A stretch of DNA of 64,000 nucleotides. It comes from Termitidicoccus mucosus (GTDB lineage Bacteria > Verrucomicrobiota > Verrucomicrobiia > Opitutales > Opitutaceae). Of this stretch, positions 51,901 through 61,749 are shown one piece after another. The number at the start of each line of letters is the position of its first letter. Position 1 is the stretch's first letter. The position numbers and the translations under genes are program-made. The stretch lies in assembly GCF_038725785.1 (NCBI RefSeq), contig NZ_CP109796.1, positions 7,626,501 to 7,690,500 of the forward strand, in the 5' to 3' direction. The notes below the pieces were generated by a model, which saw nothing but the letters and a program-made list of their open reading frames with translations, had not been told where the DNA came from and ran no database searches.

Positions 51901-54900
51901 ATGAACAGAAAAACACCATATCATGCCTTCTCCTGGCGCATCGCATTTATCATCGCATTGATCGCATCGCCGCTGCTCTTCCCGCATATCAACGCAGCGG
52001 ATACCATCCTCAACAGCGAGCACCATATCCCGGCAAATGTGACCGGGACGCCCGAAGTCTCTGTCGTCGCGGATGCTCCGGTCACCGTCCAGTACATACT
52101 CGACTCCTCAACAAATCCCAATGGCTTTCTCGTCGGATGGGATTCGGAGGAGTGGTGGCATCCGATGGCCGCAGGCAGTGCAACGCTAAGGCTGCGGTAC
52201 AAAATACTGTCAGTCACCGGCCCCAACGTATCCATTGTCATAAAAGGATACCGAAGGTTGTCCGGTGAGATGGATTACTGGCGCAAGGCGGTGACGGTCA
52301 CCGGGCCGACATCGGACTTTGTGGATTTCAACTTCGGCCCCCAGGAACCAGGCATGCAGTTTGTGCCCGGGGCGGAGAATAACCCGAAGTGGCAGGACGT
52401 GAATTTCTTTTCCTTCTCGCTGGTCGGCGGAGCGGGGGCGTCCCTGACGATACAGTTGCAGTCTCCGGGGATATTGAACTCGCAAGGGCAGGTCATCACC
52501 TCCTTCTGGCAGGCCGACAGGACCACTTCCGGCGGGGCAGACCCGTTTCGCGTTATACCGCAGATGTTCCGGCAGGCGTCGGACAACACCGGGGTGACGG
52601 GAAACCTGGCGACGGGCAGAGGGCTTTTCCTCATCGGCCGCGGGTCCAATATCCTCCAGTCCACCGTGGGCAGGGACACCCTGCTGGGGTTGAAGGACGC
52701 CGTAGGGGATTACGGGATGGCTGCGAATGTCGCGTTTCCCGCGCTCTCCCGCGAGCAGGCGTGGATGCAGCAGAACCTAGCAGGCGTCGTCTATCAACAG
52801 GGTGGGGCATATGGGCTTTCTGAATACATCAGCGAGGCGGACGCGTGGCTAACTGCGCCGGACGGTTCCTCCAGGAACCACACACCCGGCCTCGGAGGGC
52901 TGACGGGAGCGATGAAGCACTTCGACGCCGGTTCTCCGGCGGTGTGGACTGCCTTTGGCAATCTCCTCAACAGACTGGCGGCCAGCCGTGTGAAAGAGTT
53001 TCAGCTGATCGAAACCTACTGGCCGCATACGGGGGGATTATGGGGACATGGAGAACCCGAGCTTGTCAACCTGCGGACGAGCCTGAGCGGTGCGGACACC
53101 TATGCCGAACGTCCGGTTTTTAACGAGGACGGAGTGGCGAAGCGTCTCGGATTCTGGGACTACTTCCGCGCGAGGCACGGCTTCACATGGGAGCCTGAGG
53201 ACTTGGGCTTCACAGCAGGGTGGGCCGACTTTGTCCCGCCGACAGTCGGCGGCCCCGGAGCCATCCCGGCAAACGACATGCAGGGACGTAAACGCTATCT
53301 GCTGATGTCCACCCTCTCGGCGTATCAGGTGATCAAGTTTTACCAGCGGGTCGGCTGGCATGCGTACGAAGTGGATGTGAAGCAGATAAAGTTGTCGGTC
53401 ATTCCCAACAACGAACATTACAACAACAGCTTTGACTGGCTCGCGTACCAAAGCGGCCGCTATCCGCATGTCGTGGGGTTTGAGTATTTCGGAAACCCCA
53501 AGAATTTTTCCGCCTATGAAAAAGGCCCCGTGTGGAACAGGATGTTCGCCCTTCGAGACAAACCCGGGACTCCTAAGGAACAGCGCATGGTGCTGGAGAC
53601 CTCCGTGATGGGACTCGGGAGCAACGAGCCCTACTGGGACCCGGAGGTGACCTATATCACCACCTACGACTTGGTCGCCAGCCAACAGCCCGACAGCGTG
53701 GAAAACGACTGGGTGAACTGGGTGGACGCCGACATCGGCACCAACGCGCAGATGACGCGGCGCTTCAGCGATTTTGTGCTCAAGGCCCTGGCGCTTAATC
53801 ACGCGAGGGAGGATAACGCTTGGCGCCCCCTGCCAGGGCAGACCGGTACGGAAGGGTTCTACGGACTTCTGGATACACGCAGCCTCAATCAAGTGAAGCT
53901 GGGTAACGTATCGCAAAACCAGCTCTACAAAAGCGCCTCCTCGCTTCATTTCCCCTCGCTCCAGTTCGATCTTTCCCAGGTGCGGGGGCTGGGCAACTTC
54001 GATCTGCCCCCGAACATCCTCGTCGACGACCAGGCTTACCATCTCCCCGAGGATATCGCGTGGCTGAGGGGCTGGCTCTCCGGATCAATCCACCGCGTTC
54101 TTGTCGCCCACGGGTTTTCCCTGGGCAAAGTCCACGATGGCACCAATTATTCCGAGGCATGGAATGAGTTCCGGGTGCTCAATGCCCCTTCGCAGACCAC
54201 CGCCCTGCTCGGATCTCCGCTGTCGTTTTCAGGATTCCTGACCTTCTCCGGGCAGAACGTGGTCGGAGGAAGCGACTGGGCGGGCGATCCGCTTTTCGAT
54301 AGCGTGACCATAAATGGCATGATCGCCCACTACAACTACTCCACGCCGGGCGTCGTGTTGCTCTCGATAAACGGATGCCCCCTCGTATCCAAAGTAAGAA
54401 TATACGATGACGCCGGACTCCCCAAGGGGGTCGTCTATTATCTCCATTTCCGACCAGGAGCCTCGACCACTGCCGCAGTGGAGAAAGCCGTCCTGGCCAA
54501 GATACTGGGAGTCACGCTGAAACGCGACTTCCTCCCCGCAGGAAACTCGATAGAAAACTACAAGCTCCGCAGGTACAGGACAAACGACGGACTCTCTGTG
54601 GTGGGATACCACCCGCAGGCCCTTGATGACTTCAATTTTGTTTACGACCCCACCGTGGTGCAGAAGCTCCCCTATGCAGACCCTGCATACACCGGATCAT
54701 TCAAAGTCAGGCTCTCCAGCGAGCTCGGAGCAGTCGCAGGCGGAACCGTCGCGGTGATAAACATGATATCAGGCAACCTGAGTCACCAGCCCGTGACCGA
54801 GGAAATGGGAAGCCTGTACATAACGCTATCCCTTACGGGACGCAGTTGTGGATTATGGCAGATAGTCAGAAGCGACGACCAGGACGCCCAACAGGCATAC

Positions 54901-54951
54901 CTATCCCGGGTCGAGGATCTTTCACTCTATTTCCCCTCTACCGCCCAATAA
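51901..54951 (+). CDS. Large secreted protein, member 4 of the four-paralogue family
   Basis: 1016 residues with a signal peptide (IAFIIALIASPLLFPHINA). It is the simplest member: an N-terminal beta region (LRYKILSVTGPNVSIVIKGY, close to member 2) and the family core with YQQGGAYGLSEYISEADAW, FQLIETYWPHTGGLWGHGE, FWDYFRARHGF, Glu528 in FEYFGNP and Glu566 in MVLETSVMG, then a shared C-terminal beta region (FNFVYDPTVVQ, CGLWQIV). It lacks the DNRLRE, Ig and propeller parts of member 2 and the esterase of member 3. It follows the TonB receptor and may be co-transcribed with it. Probably a secreted glycoside hydrolase of unassigned type. Confidence 0.75.
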   Translation: MNRKTPYHAFSWRIAFIIALIASPLLFPHINAADTILNSEHHIPANVTGTPEVSVVADAPVTVQYILDSSTNPNGFLVGWDSEEWWHPMAAGSATLRLRYKILSVTGPNVSIVIKGYRRLSGEMDYWRKAVTVTGPTSDFVDFNFGPQEPGMQFVPGAENNPKWQDVNFFSFSLVGGAGASLTIQLQSPGILNSQGQVITSFWQADRTTSGGADPFRVIPQMFRQASDNTGVTGNLATGRGLFLIGRGSNILQSTVGRDTLLGLKDAVGDYGMAANVAFPALSREQAWMQQNLAGVVYQQGGAYGLSEYISEADAWLTAPDGSSRNHTPGLGGLTGAMKHFDAGSPAVWTAFGNLLNRLAASRVKEFQLIETYWPHTGGLWGHGEPELVNLRTSLSGADTYAERPVFNEDGVAKRLGFWDYFRARHGFTWEPEDLGFTAGWADFVPPTVGGPGAIPANDMQGRKRYLLMSTLSAYQVIKFYQRVGWHAYEVDVKQIKLSVIPNNEHYNNSFDWLAYQSGRYPHVVGFEYFGNPKNFSAYEKGPVWNRMFALRDKPGTPKEQRMVLETSVMGLGSNEPYWDPEVTYITTYDLVASQQPDSVENDWVNWVDADIGTNAQMTRRFSDFVLKALALNHAREDNAWRPLPGQTGTEGFYGLLDTRSLNQVKLGNVSQNQLYKSASSLHFPSLQFDLSQVRGLGNFDLPPNILVDDQAYHLPEDIAWLRGWLSGSIHRVLVAHGFSLGKVHDGTNYSEAWNEFRVLNAPSQTTALLGSPLSFSGFLTFSGQNVVGGSDWAGDPLFDSVTINGMIAHYNYSTPGVVLLSINGCPLVSKVRIYDDAGLPKGVVYYLHFRPGASTTAAVEKAVLAKILGVTLKRDFLPAGNSIENYKLRRYRTNDGLSVVGYHPQALDDFNFVYDPTVVQKLPYADPAYTGSFKVRLSSELGAVAGGTVAVINMISGNLSHQPVTEEMGSLYITLSLTGRSCGLWQIVRSDDQDAQQAYLSRVEDLSLYFPSTAQ

Positions 54952-55239
54952 GGATGTCCCGGGATAACCCCGAAATATCCAAAAAACATTGGAGAGATAG
55001 GACATGATCTGAAAGGTGGGCGCGGGCCGGCATCGATCACCGGCCGCGCAAGAGTTGCAAGGGCCTGCCGATACCAATCTAACGGGCATACATCTGGATA
55101 CTCAACAGCGGGGTGTGGTGGCATATGCTTCCCCCGTCCTATTGGGTTTCGAATTTTAAACAAGTAGGTGACAGTTCCCCCATATCTAACAATTGAGATT
55201 TAATTTATAAAAATATATATTTTTATAATAATGGGATAT
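54952..55239. other. Intergenic, AT-rich end; no gene
   Basis: A GC-rich hairpin (GCGCGGGCCGG ... CCGGCCGCGC, about 55019-55050) without a T run is followed by a very AT-rich stretch (55190-55230). No gene is visible. It borders the insertion-sequence cluster. Confidence 0.4.
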
Positions 55240-55508
55240 CATGCCCAAGCTGCGAAAACTGCCCTTCGAGACGCTCCCGCCCGTCGCCGCCACTCTTCAA
55301 TCGGCTATCTCTCACCGCTTGATTTCGAAAACCAGAAGAACCAAAATCTAATCCTCTGCGCACCAAGTCCACTTTCCGAGGGTAATTCCACAAGGAGGGT
55401 AAGTGTCGGTCCGGGCGCCTGCTTGACGGTGGGCCGAGGCAAGTTGGCGCGTAGTAGTCACCACTACGATGTGCATGGTGGGCTTGCCCCGATAATTCGG
55501 ACACGGGC
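55240..55508 (+). mobile_element. Mosaic of insertion-sequence scraps
   Basis: From 55240 the plus strand reads MPKLRKLPFET, a piece of the IS256 transposase found at 57.3 kb. Then follows RRRHSSIGYLSPLDFE, the last residues of an IS3-family OrfB. From about 55398, GTAAGTGTCGGTCCGGGCGCCTGC resembles the IS66 end at 18990, and CGTAGTAGTCACCACTACGATGTGCAT is the reverse complement of bases 20104-20131 apart from one base. At least three families are spliced together here. Confidence 0.65.
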
Positions 55509-55993
55509 TTAGGGTGATTCGACTTGGTATAGTTGTGATTCGAATTGAACGGGGCTTTGATAAGCCAGACTCGAATGGAGCCGGGTGCGATTATAAAATG
55601 ATTCGATATAATCAAAGATCGCCGAGCGCGCCTCGCCGCGCGTGGCAAACTTGCGGTGATAGACCACTTCGTATTTCAGACTGCTCCAAAACGATTCCAT
55701 ATGGGCGTTGTCGTAGCAATTGGCCTTCCGGCTCATCGAGGCCACGAGTTGGTTTGCCCTGAGCGTGCCGCGGAACGCAGCGCTGGCGAACTGGCTGCCC
55801 CGGTCCGAGTGCACAATCAGCGCGGGCGCGGGGCGGCGTTGCGCGACGGCCATTTTCAGGGCGTTCACCGCCAGCGATGCGGCAAGCGTCTGATCCATGG
55901 CCCAGCCAACGATGCAGCGGGTGTAAAGGTCGAGCAGCGCCACCACATACAACCAGCCCTGCGCGGTAAGAACGCAGGTCGCGTCGGCTACGA
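55509..55993 (-). pseudogene. IS3-family OrfB transposase, 5' truncated
   Basis: The rve integrase core is intact: Asp in VADATCVL, Asp in IVHSDRGSQFAS and Glu in AHMESFWSSLK, with the LHSSLAYQSP tail. The N-terminal HTH_21 part and OrfA are missing. At about 55991 the reading frame passes into the duplicated DUF1016 upstream region, so the first residues of the open frame are not transposase sequence. Confidence 0.85.
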
Positions 55994-56258
55994 CCGGAAA
56001 AACGGGGTTGATCGAGTTGCGCTGACTCATGAGCTCCGATTTCGCATCCGTGCCGTCCGCGGAGCCCCCGCACTACGATAGTCTGATTGCGGAGTTGAAT
56101 CATCTGCTGGAGACAGCCCGCCGCACCTCTACACGCGCGATCAACGCCGTAATGACGGCGACGTACTGGAAAATCGGGCGCTGTATCGTCGAATATGAGC
56201 AGAAGGGCGCAAGACGCGCTGCCTACGGCGAGGAATTGTTGGAGCGTCTGGCACGCGA
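55991..56258 (+). repeat. 268-bp duplicate of the start of the DUF1016 locus
   Basis: Bases 55991-56258 match 4766-5033 with three differences seen by eye (at 4791, 4856 and 5014). The copy starts inside the last codons of the small 77-residue gene and ends 77 codons into DUF1016, where IS256 sequence begins. Confidence 0.9.
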
Positions 56259-56262
56259 AGTA
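56029..56262 (+). pseudogene. Truncated DUF1016 gene copy
   Basis: It begins with the same ATG and residues as the gene at 4804 and keeps the N-terminal helical domain only to the residues ERLARE. Beyond that the frame continues into the IS256 end and stops at 56349. The nuclease domain is absent, so it cannot be functional as a nuclease. Confidence 0.85.
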
Positions 56263-57715
56263 GTGTCTGTCAAGTTGCGCAGATTTACAAAAGCACATAG
56301 TCGGCGGAGGAAGGTTATATGTTGTTTTTGTTGGTTGGTTCTTTCGTGAGGGTTGAGAGCCGCGCGTAGGCCCGGCTTGGCGGGCCGCAGCGCGGCTCTC
56401 AACTTAAAGTTCACGCCGCTTGTTTTGACTCCATCGTGTTTGCGGCGGTGAGGTGGCTCATGTCCATGTAGCGTTTCTGGCCCCATTGGCTTCCGGCCAC
56501 ATGCCGCAATCGGGCTGCGACCAATATCATCGCAGAGTTGCCGTCGGGAAACGCTCCCACTGCCCGCGTTCGCCGTCGTATCTCCCGCATGAGCCGTTCC
56601 AGCGGATTGTTGGTCCGCAACGAGCGCCAATGCTGGCTGGGGAATGCATAATAATTGAGCGTCTCATCCATGCCCGTTTCCACCAGTTGCGCGGCGGCTC
56701 CAGTTTCATCTCGCGCAGTTTTGCGCTTACTTGCGTTGCTTTCATCCGGGCCGATTCGCGGTCTTCACTGGCGTGGATGGCTTTGAGCATCGCCGAGACT
56801 TCCGCACTTTGCCCGCGGGCACCGGCTCCAGACGTTGCGGTAAAAATGCACCGCGCAGCGCTGGTGGCTGGCTTCGGGATAAAACTCCGCGAGGCTTTCC
56901 ACCAGACCGAGGCACTTGTCCGAGATAAACAGCTTCACGGTTTTGAGCCCGCGTTCTTTGAGCCGGCGTAGGAAGTTTTGCCATGAGGCCTTGTCCTCCT
57001 TGGTGCCTTCCTCGACGGCGAGCACTTCGCGGTATCCTTCGGCATTCACACCGACCGCCACCAGGATGCTCACGTTTTTGACTTCGCCTCCCCAGCTGCG
57101 TTTCAGCCAGATGCCGTCGAGATAGACATAGACGTGTTCGCCTTCGATCGGACGCCCGCGCCATGCATCGATTTGCACCGCGACTTTCTGGTTGAGCTCG
57201 CTCAGCACCGACGGACTCACCCGGCTGCCCCACAACGCCTCGGTGATGTCTTCAACCCGTCGCACCGACACCCCGGCCAGATACATCTCCACCAGCGCTT
57301 CCTCCACGCTGCTTTCCCGCCGACGGTAACGCTCTATGATTGCCGTCTCAAACGGCAGTTTCCGCAGCTTGGGCATGCGCAGCGTCACTTCGCCCGCCTT
57401 GGTGTGATATTGCCGGTCATAATGGCCGGCGCGGGTTGTCACGCGCTTGTCCGTATGCTCGTAGCGTCCGGCCTTGCATAGCAACTCGGCTTCGGCATCA
57501 AGCATCGCATTGAGCGTTTGTTCCACCGTACTCACCACCACTTTGTCGAGGTGGCTTTTGACCATGCTCTCGTCCACCCGGATCACTCCGCCGGGCATGC
57601 TTTTTTCCTCGGCGACTGCTTGGCCGCCTTCATTTGTCGTTTCAGGATTTTGGTTCATCGGGGTTGGTCCCCTCGCTTCTACATCTTTAAAAAATCTGCG
57701 CAAGATTCAGGACGT
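56259..57715 (-). mobile_element. IS256-family insertion sequence
   Basis: The left end GTGTCTGTCAAGTTGCGCAGATTT (56263) and the right end, read inwards ACGTCCTGAATCTTGCGCAGATTT (to 57715), share the TTGCGCAGATTT core of the terminal repeat. The length of about 1.45 kb is normal for the family. No clear target duplication is seen, as the left flank is the cut DUF1016 copy. Confidence 0.8.
56411..57658 (-). pseudogene. IS256-family transposase (Transposase_mut), frameshifted
   Basis: The protein reads continuously from about 57658 (MNQNPETTNEGG) through VYVYLDGIWLKRSWGGEV (first catalytic Asp) and FISDKCLGLVESL to CAVHFYRNVW, then breaks near 56820. The next part (MLKAIHASEDRESARMKATQ) is in another frame up to about 56690, and the end (YYAFPSQHWRSLRTNNPLERL MREIRRR, with the last catalytic Glu) is in a third. 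Two frameshifts make it inactive unless they are sequence errors. Confidence 0.85.
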
Positions 57716-57818
57716 TATCTACGTAAACACACCAACGCCAGACACTGCGGGAACACGCGTGTTTACAGCGGACATGGATGCACTTACCCCGGATGCGAAC
57801 AAAGAACACCTCGTTTGT
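57716..57818. other. Short gap with GTAAACAC inverted repeat
   Basis: GTAAACAC (57723-57730) and GTGTTTAC (57759-57766) form an 8-bp inverted repeat beyond the GH94 stop codon; there is no T run. Otherwise empty. Confidence 0.35.
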
Positions 57819-60299
57819 TTAACTTATTTCTGCTTCGATTTTCACAGTGGAGCCGGGCACCGCAATGGGGATGACGTTGCCGGAGATTTTCCGTCCGTCG
57901 ATCTTCAGACTCTCGATGCCTTTGCTACGCGCGCCCGGGTTTTTCACCGTGATATGATAAGTCGCGCCGCGATACCGGCGGGTGACGCTAAAGCCGGGCC
58001 AGCTTCGCGGGATGCATGGGTCGAGGCGCAAGCCGTCGTAGCCGGGCTGGAGGCCGAAAATGCCTTGGGAAACGGTGACAAATGTCCAGGCGGCGGTGCC
58101 GGTCAGCCAGGCATTCTTGGCCTCGCCGGGCGTGGCGGCGTCACGGCCCGCGATCATCTGTGCATAGACGTAGGGTTCGCAGCGGTAAGTCTCGATCCGC
58201 GCTTCCTTCGCGGCGGGGCAGATGCTGAGATAATATTCAAACGCGCGGTCACCCTCGCCGAGCTGGCACCAGCCGAGGTGCACCCAGGTGTTGTTGTGGC
58301 AGAAGATGCCGGCGTTTTCCTTGTAACCGGGCGGGTAGCTGGAGACCTCGCCGAGTTCAAGATGGTAGGTCGAGTAGGCGGGTTGTTGCAGGATGATGCC
58401 GTCGGGCGTGTAAAGGTGTTGGTGCACGCTTTCGAGCGCCTGCCGGGCGCGGCCATTGCCGGCCCCCGCGCCGCCGAGGACACACCATGCCTGGCTTTCG
58501 ATAAAGATTTTGCCTTCATCGCAGACATTGGAACCAACAGGTTTGCCGGCGGCGTCGAAGGCGCGGATGTACCATTCGCCATCCCAAGCGTGCGTCTCGA
58601 CTGCGTCGAGCATTTCGGCATGGTGTTGCGCGATGCGCATGGCGTCAGCGGCACGGCCAAGCCAGCGGTAAAGTTCCGTCAACTCGCGCGTGGCGTAGAG
58701 AAACAATCCCGCGATCATGGCGGACTCGGCGATGGAGCCTTTCACGTCGCCCGCGCATTGGAAGGATTCGTTCGGCTCGGTGGAAAAGCAATTGAGGTTA
58801 AGGCAGTCGTTCCAGTCGGCATGGCCGATGAGCGGCAGGCCGTGCGGACCGCGTTGTTTCATCGTGTAGGCGATGCTGGTTTCGAGATGGTGGAGGAGGT
58901 TTTCCGTGCCGCCGGGTTTGTCGGCGTAGCCCACGGGGGCGTCGAGGATGGCGCGGTCGCCGGTCTCCTTGATGTAGGCGCAGGTGCTCAGGACAAGCCA
59001 GAGGTGGTCGTCGTAAAAATCGCCGCCGATCTCGGCATTTCCCTTTTTAGTGAGAGGTTGATACTGGTGATAACAGGTTCCGTCGGAAAGCTGGGTGGCG
59101 GCGATGTCGAGGATGCGCTGGCGCGCGCGATCGGGCAGCATGTGCACGAAGCCTAGAATGTCTTGGTTGCTGTCGCGGAAACCCATGCCGCGTCCGATGC
59201 CGGTCTCGAACATGCTCGCGGACCGCGAGAGGTTGAAGGTGGCCATACACTGGTATTGGTTCCAGATGTTGGCCATGCGGGCGGCGATGGGATCGGGGCT
59301 CTGCGTGACCTGAAAGGCGGAGAGGTGCGAGGTCCAAGTGACGTTGAGCCGGCCAAAGGCGTCATCAACCGCGGCGATATTCTTGTATTTCGCCATGAGG
59401 GCGCGGCCCTTGGTTTTGTTGATGACAAAGGGGTCGGTGAACCTAGGATTTTCGGACGCGGGCTCGCCTTGGTCAACATAGGCGAGGAGGAAGGCGAATT
59501 CGCGCGCCTCGCCGGGCTGGAGATTGAGTTCGATGAAGTGCGAGCCGACCGGGCTCCAGCCGTGCGCGATGCTGTTGCGGGCGGCCCCGGCAAGGACGGC
59601 CTGCGGTTCGTGGAGGCCGTTGTGCACGCCGACAAAGGCGTCGCGGCAGGTGTCGTATCCGGAAATGGGATGCGTGCAGCCGAAGAGCGCGTAATGGTTG
59701 CGGCGTTCGCGGTATTCTGTTTTGTGGTAGATGGCGCCGTCGGAGGAATCGACCTCCACTTCGCCGATGGAATAGGTGCGCTGGTAATTGGTCATGTCAT
59801 TGAGCGCCTCGAACAGGCAGAACTCGACGAAGGAGAAGAGCTGGATGCGGCGGGCGGTTTCACCGGTGTTGCGGAGGGTGGTGCGCCAGATTTCGAGGGT
59901 TTCCCCCGGAGGGACGAAGAAAAGCATCTCGGCGGAGATGCCTCGACGCGCGCCGGTGATGCGCGTGTAGCCGATGCCGTGGCGACACTCGTAGAAGTCG
60001 AGCGGGGTTTTGACGGGCTTCCATCCGGGATTCCACACATCGCCGGTCGCGGCGTCGCGGATGTAGAGATAGCGTCCGCCGACATCCATGGGGATATTAT
60101 TGTAACGGTAGCGGGTGAGGCGGCGCAGCTTGGCGTCGCGCCAGAACGAATAGCCGCCGGCAGTGTTGGTGCACAGTCCGAAAAAGTCATCCTGCCCGAG
60201 GTAGTTGAGCCAGGGCAGCGGCGTGTCGGGACGCGTGATGACATATTCGCGGCGCGCGTCGTCAAAATGGCCGTAGGAAGAAGAGAGAAGCGTATTCAT
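57819..60299 (-). CDS. Cellobiose phosphorylase-like glycoside phosphorylase (GH94)
   Basis: 826 residues from the ATG at 60299 (MNTLLSSSYGHFDD), matching the usual start and length of the family; the longer frame is rejected. The features are those of cellobiose phosphorylase: YGHFDDARREYVITRPDTP, WLNYLGQDDFF, GYSFWRDAKLRRLTRYRYNN, then TGIGRGMGFRDSNQD and the ADWNDCLNL motif with the general-acid Asp (Asp495/498 region), and late PPGYKENAGIFCHNN. The enzyme splits cellobiose-like disaccharides with phosphate in the cytoplasm to give a sugar 1-phosphate and glucose. The Tyr/Arg-rich start fits cellobiose better than chitobiose phosphorylases. It is 46 bp behind the permease gene. Confidence 0.9.
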   Translation of the reverse strand: MNTLLSSSYGHFDDARREYVITRPDTPLPWLNYLGQDDFFGLCTNTAGGYSFWRDAKLRRLTRYRYNNIPMDVGGRYLYIRDAATGDVWNPGWKPVKTPLDFYECRHGIGYTRITGARRGISAEMLFFVPPGETLEIWRTTLRNTGETARRIQLFSFVEFCLFEALNDMTNYQRTYSIGEVEVDSSDGAIYHKTEYRERRNHYALFGCTHPISGYDTCRDAFVGVHNGLHEPQAVLAGAARNSIAHGWSPVGSHFIELNLQPGEAREFAFLLAYVDQGEPASENPRFTDPFVINKTKGRALMAKYKNIAAVDDAFGRLNVTWTSHLSAFQVTQSPDPIAARMANIWNQYQCMATFNLSRSASMFETGIGRGMGFRDSNQDILGFVHMLPDRARQRILDIAATQLSDGTCYHQYQPLTKKGNAEIGGDFYDDHLWLVLSTCAYIKETGDRAILDAPVGYADKPGGTENLLHHLETSIAYTMKQRGPHGLPLIGHADWNDCLNLNCFSTEPNESFQCAGDVKGSIAESAMIAGLFLYATRELTELYRWLGRAADAMRIAQHHAEMLDAVETHAWDGEWYIRAFDAAGKPVGSNVCDEGKIFIESQAWCVLGGAGAGNGRARQALESVHQHLYTPDGIILQQPAYSTYHLELGEVSSYPPGYKENAGIFCHNNTWVHLGWCQLGEGDRAFEYYLSICPAAKEARIETYRCEPYVYAQMIAGRDAATPGEAKNAWLTGTAAWTFVTVSQGIFGLQPGYDGLRLDPCIPRSWPGFSVTRRYRGATYHITVKNPGARSKGIESLKIDGRKISGNVIPIAVPGSTVKIEAEIS

Positions 60300-60345
60300 G
60301 ATTGACGGGATAGAAAATATAAACGGCTGAAATTGACGGATAACC

Positions 60346-61749
60346 TTAATGCCGGGCACCGGCACGATATCCATACAGTCCGTAAAAGGCGACATAGGCG
60401 AAAGCGACCATCGGCACGGTGAAGGAAATACCGATGCCGGCGTGGTCGGCCAGGAGACCCTGCAACGGCGGGAGCAGCGCGCCGCCGGCGATGGCCATCA
60501 CGAGGAATGACGACGCCTGGCTCTTGAGCGCGCCGAGCCCGGCGATGGCCAGCGAGAAGATGTTGCCCCACATCGCCGAGCAGAACAATCCGACGCCGAG
60601 GACGGCCCACCTGCCGATGCCGCCGCCCGCGGTCATGGCGGTGACGAGCAAAATTATATTAACCGCGGCACACGCGGCGAGCAAGCGCTGAGGCGAGGAC
60701 GAGGTGGCAAGGAATATGACCGTCACCATAATCAATAACACCCCGGCATTCAGCGCCGCCTCACCACCCCACGTAGCCCACAATACAATGAACGCGACCA
60801 CCGGCACCGCCAGCATCATGCCGCGCTTCAACGCCATGCCCATCTCGCTCAACGAAAACGCCGCCATAAAGCGCCCGATCATCAAGCCGCCCCAGAATAT
60901 CGACAGATAGCGACTGGCCTCGCCGGGCGGCAGCGCGCCAAGCGCGGGCGAGCCGAGAAAGCTCACAATCGCGCTGCCCACCGCGACTTCCGCGCCGACA
61001 TACATGAATATGGCCAGGATGCCGAGCGTAACATGAGGGCGACGCAGCACTCCAAGCCCGCGTTCGATTTTATCATGGTTGGTGAAGGCGGGCAGGCGCG
61101 CGCATTTGAATAATATTGCGATTATTACAAAAATCGCGGCGCAGCACAGGTAGGGAATTTTCACCGCGCCGGCGCCGTGCGCGCCAGGGCTGGCGAAGAC
61201 CTTGAAGACCAGCCAGCCCGCAACCAGCGGCCCGATGGTGGTGCCGAAGGAATTGAAGGCCTGCGAGAGATTAAGGCGGCTCGACGCGGTGCGCTCGGGG
61301 CCGAGAATCGTGACATAGGGGTTGGCCGCAATTTGCAGCAGGGCAAACCCGATGCCGACCACGAACAACGCGCCGAGAAACAGCGGATAGGAAACCGCCG
61401 TCGCCGCCGGATAAAACAACGCGCTGCCGAACGCGGCCGTGAGCAGGCCGATGATGACGGCGTTTTTATAACCGATGCGGTTGATGGGATCGCCCCAGAG
61501 CAGCGTCGCCAGTATATACAAAGAAGACCCGAACGCATATGCGCCGAAAAACGCAAACTGCACCAGCATGGCCTGAAAATACGTGAGCGTGAACGCATCC
61601 TTGAAATGAGGGATGAGGATGTCGTTCCACACCGTCATGAAGCCCCACATGAAAAACAGCACCGTCATGACGGCGAACGGGCCGCGGCAGGTTTGTGATT
61701 CCGACGGCGGGCAGGTGGCGGAGGCGGCAGAAGTGGCGGGATTTGTCAT
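60346..61749 (-). CDS. FHS-family sugar:H+ symporter (FucP/GluP-like)
   Basis: 467 residues with 12 transmembrane helices. It has the fucose/glucose-galactose permease signature FFMWGFMTVWNDILIPHFK, then AYAFGSS, LLQIAANPYVTILGP and SSRLNLSQAFNSFGTTIGPL. These proton symporters import monosaccharides such as L-fucose, glucose or galactose. With the phosphorylase directly downstream, glucose or a short glucoside is likely, but the substrate cannot be read from the sequence. Confidence 0.9.
   Translation of the reverse strand: MTNPATSAASATCPPSESQTCRGPFAVMTVLFFMWGFMTVWNDILIPHFKDAFTLTYFQAMLVQFAFFGAYAFGSSLYILATLLWGDPINRIGYKNAVIIGLLTAAFGSALFYPAATAVSYPLFLGALFVVGIGFALLQIAANPYVTILGPERTASSRLNLSQAFNSFGTTIGPLVAGWLVFKVFASPGAHGAGAVKIPYLCCAAIFVIIAILFKCARLPAFTNHDKIERGLGVLRRPHVTLGILAIFMYVGAEVAVGSAIVSFLGSPALGALPPGEASRYLSIFWGGLMIGRFMAAFSLSEMGMALKRGMMLAVPVVAFIVLWATWGGEAALNAGVLLIMVTVIFLATSSSPQRLLAACAAVNIILLVTAMTAGGGIGRWAVLGVGLFCSAMWGNIFSLAIAGLGALKSQASSFLVMAIAGGALLPPLQGLLADHAGIGISFTVPMVAFAYVAFYGLYGYRAGARH

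Noticed and set aside
53038-54042. 334-residue minus-strand frame inside the 1016-residue gene
   Set aside because: Antisense shadow of the conserved paralogue core.
55019-55050. GC-rich hairpin as a terminator of the 1016-residue gene
   Set aside because: It has no following T run and lies 70 bp from the stop; too weak to call.
57474-60305. Long plus-strand frames opposite the IS256 transposase and GH94 genes
   Set aside because: They are antisense shadows with Val/Gly/Ala-rich low-complexity products. The minus-strand genes carry clear family motifs.
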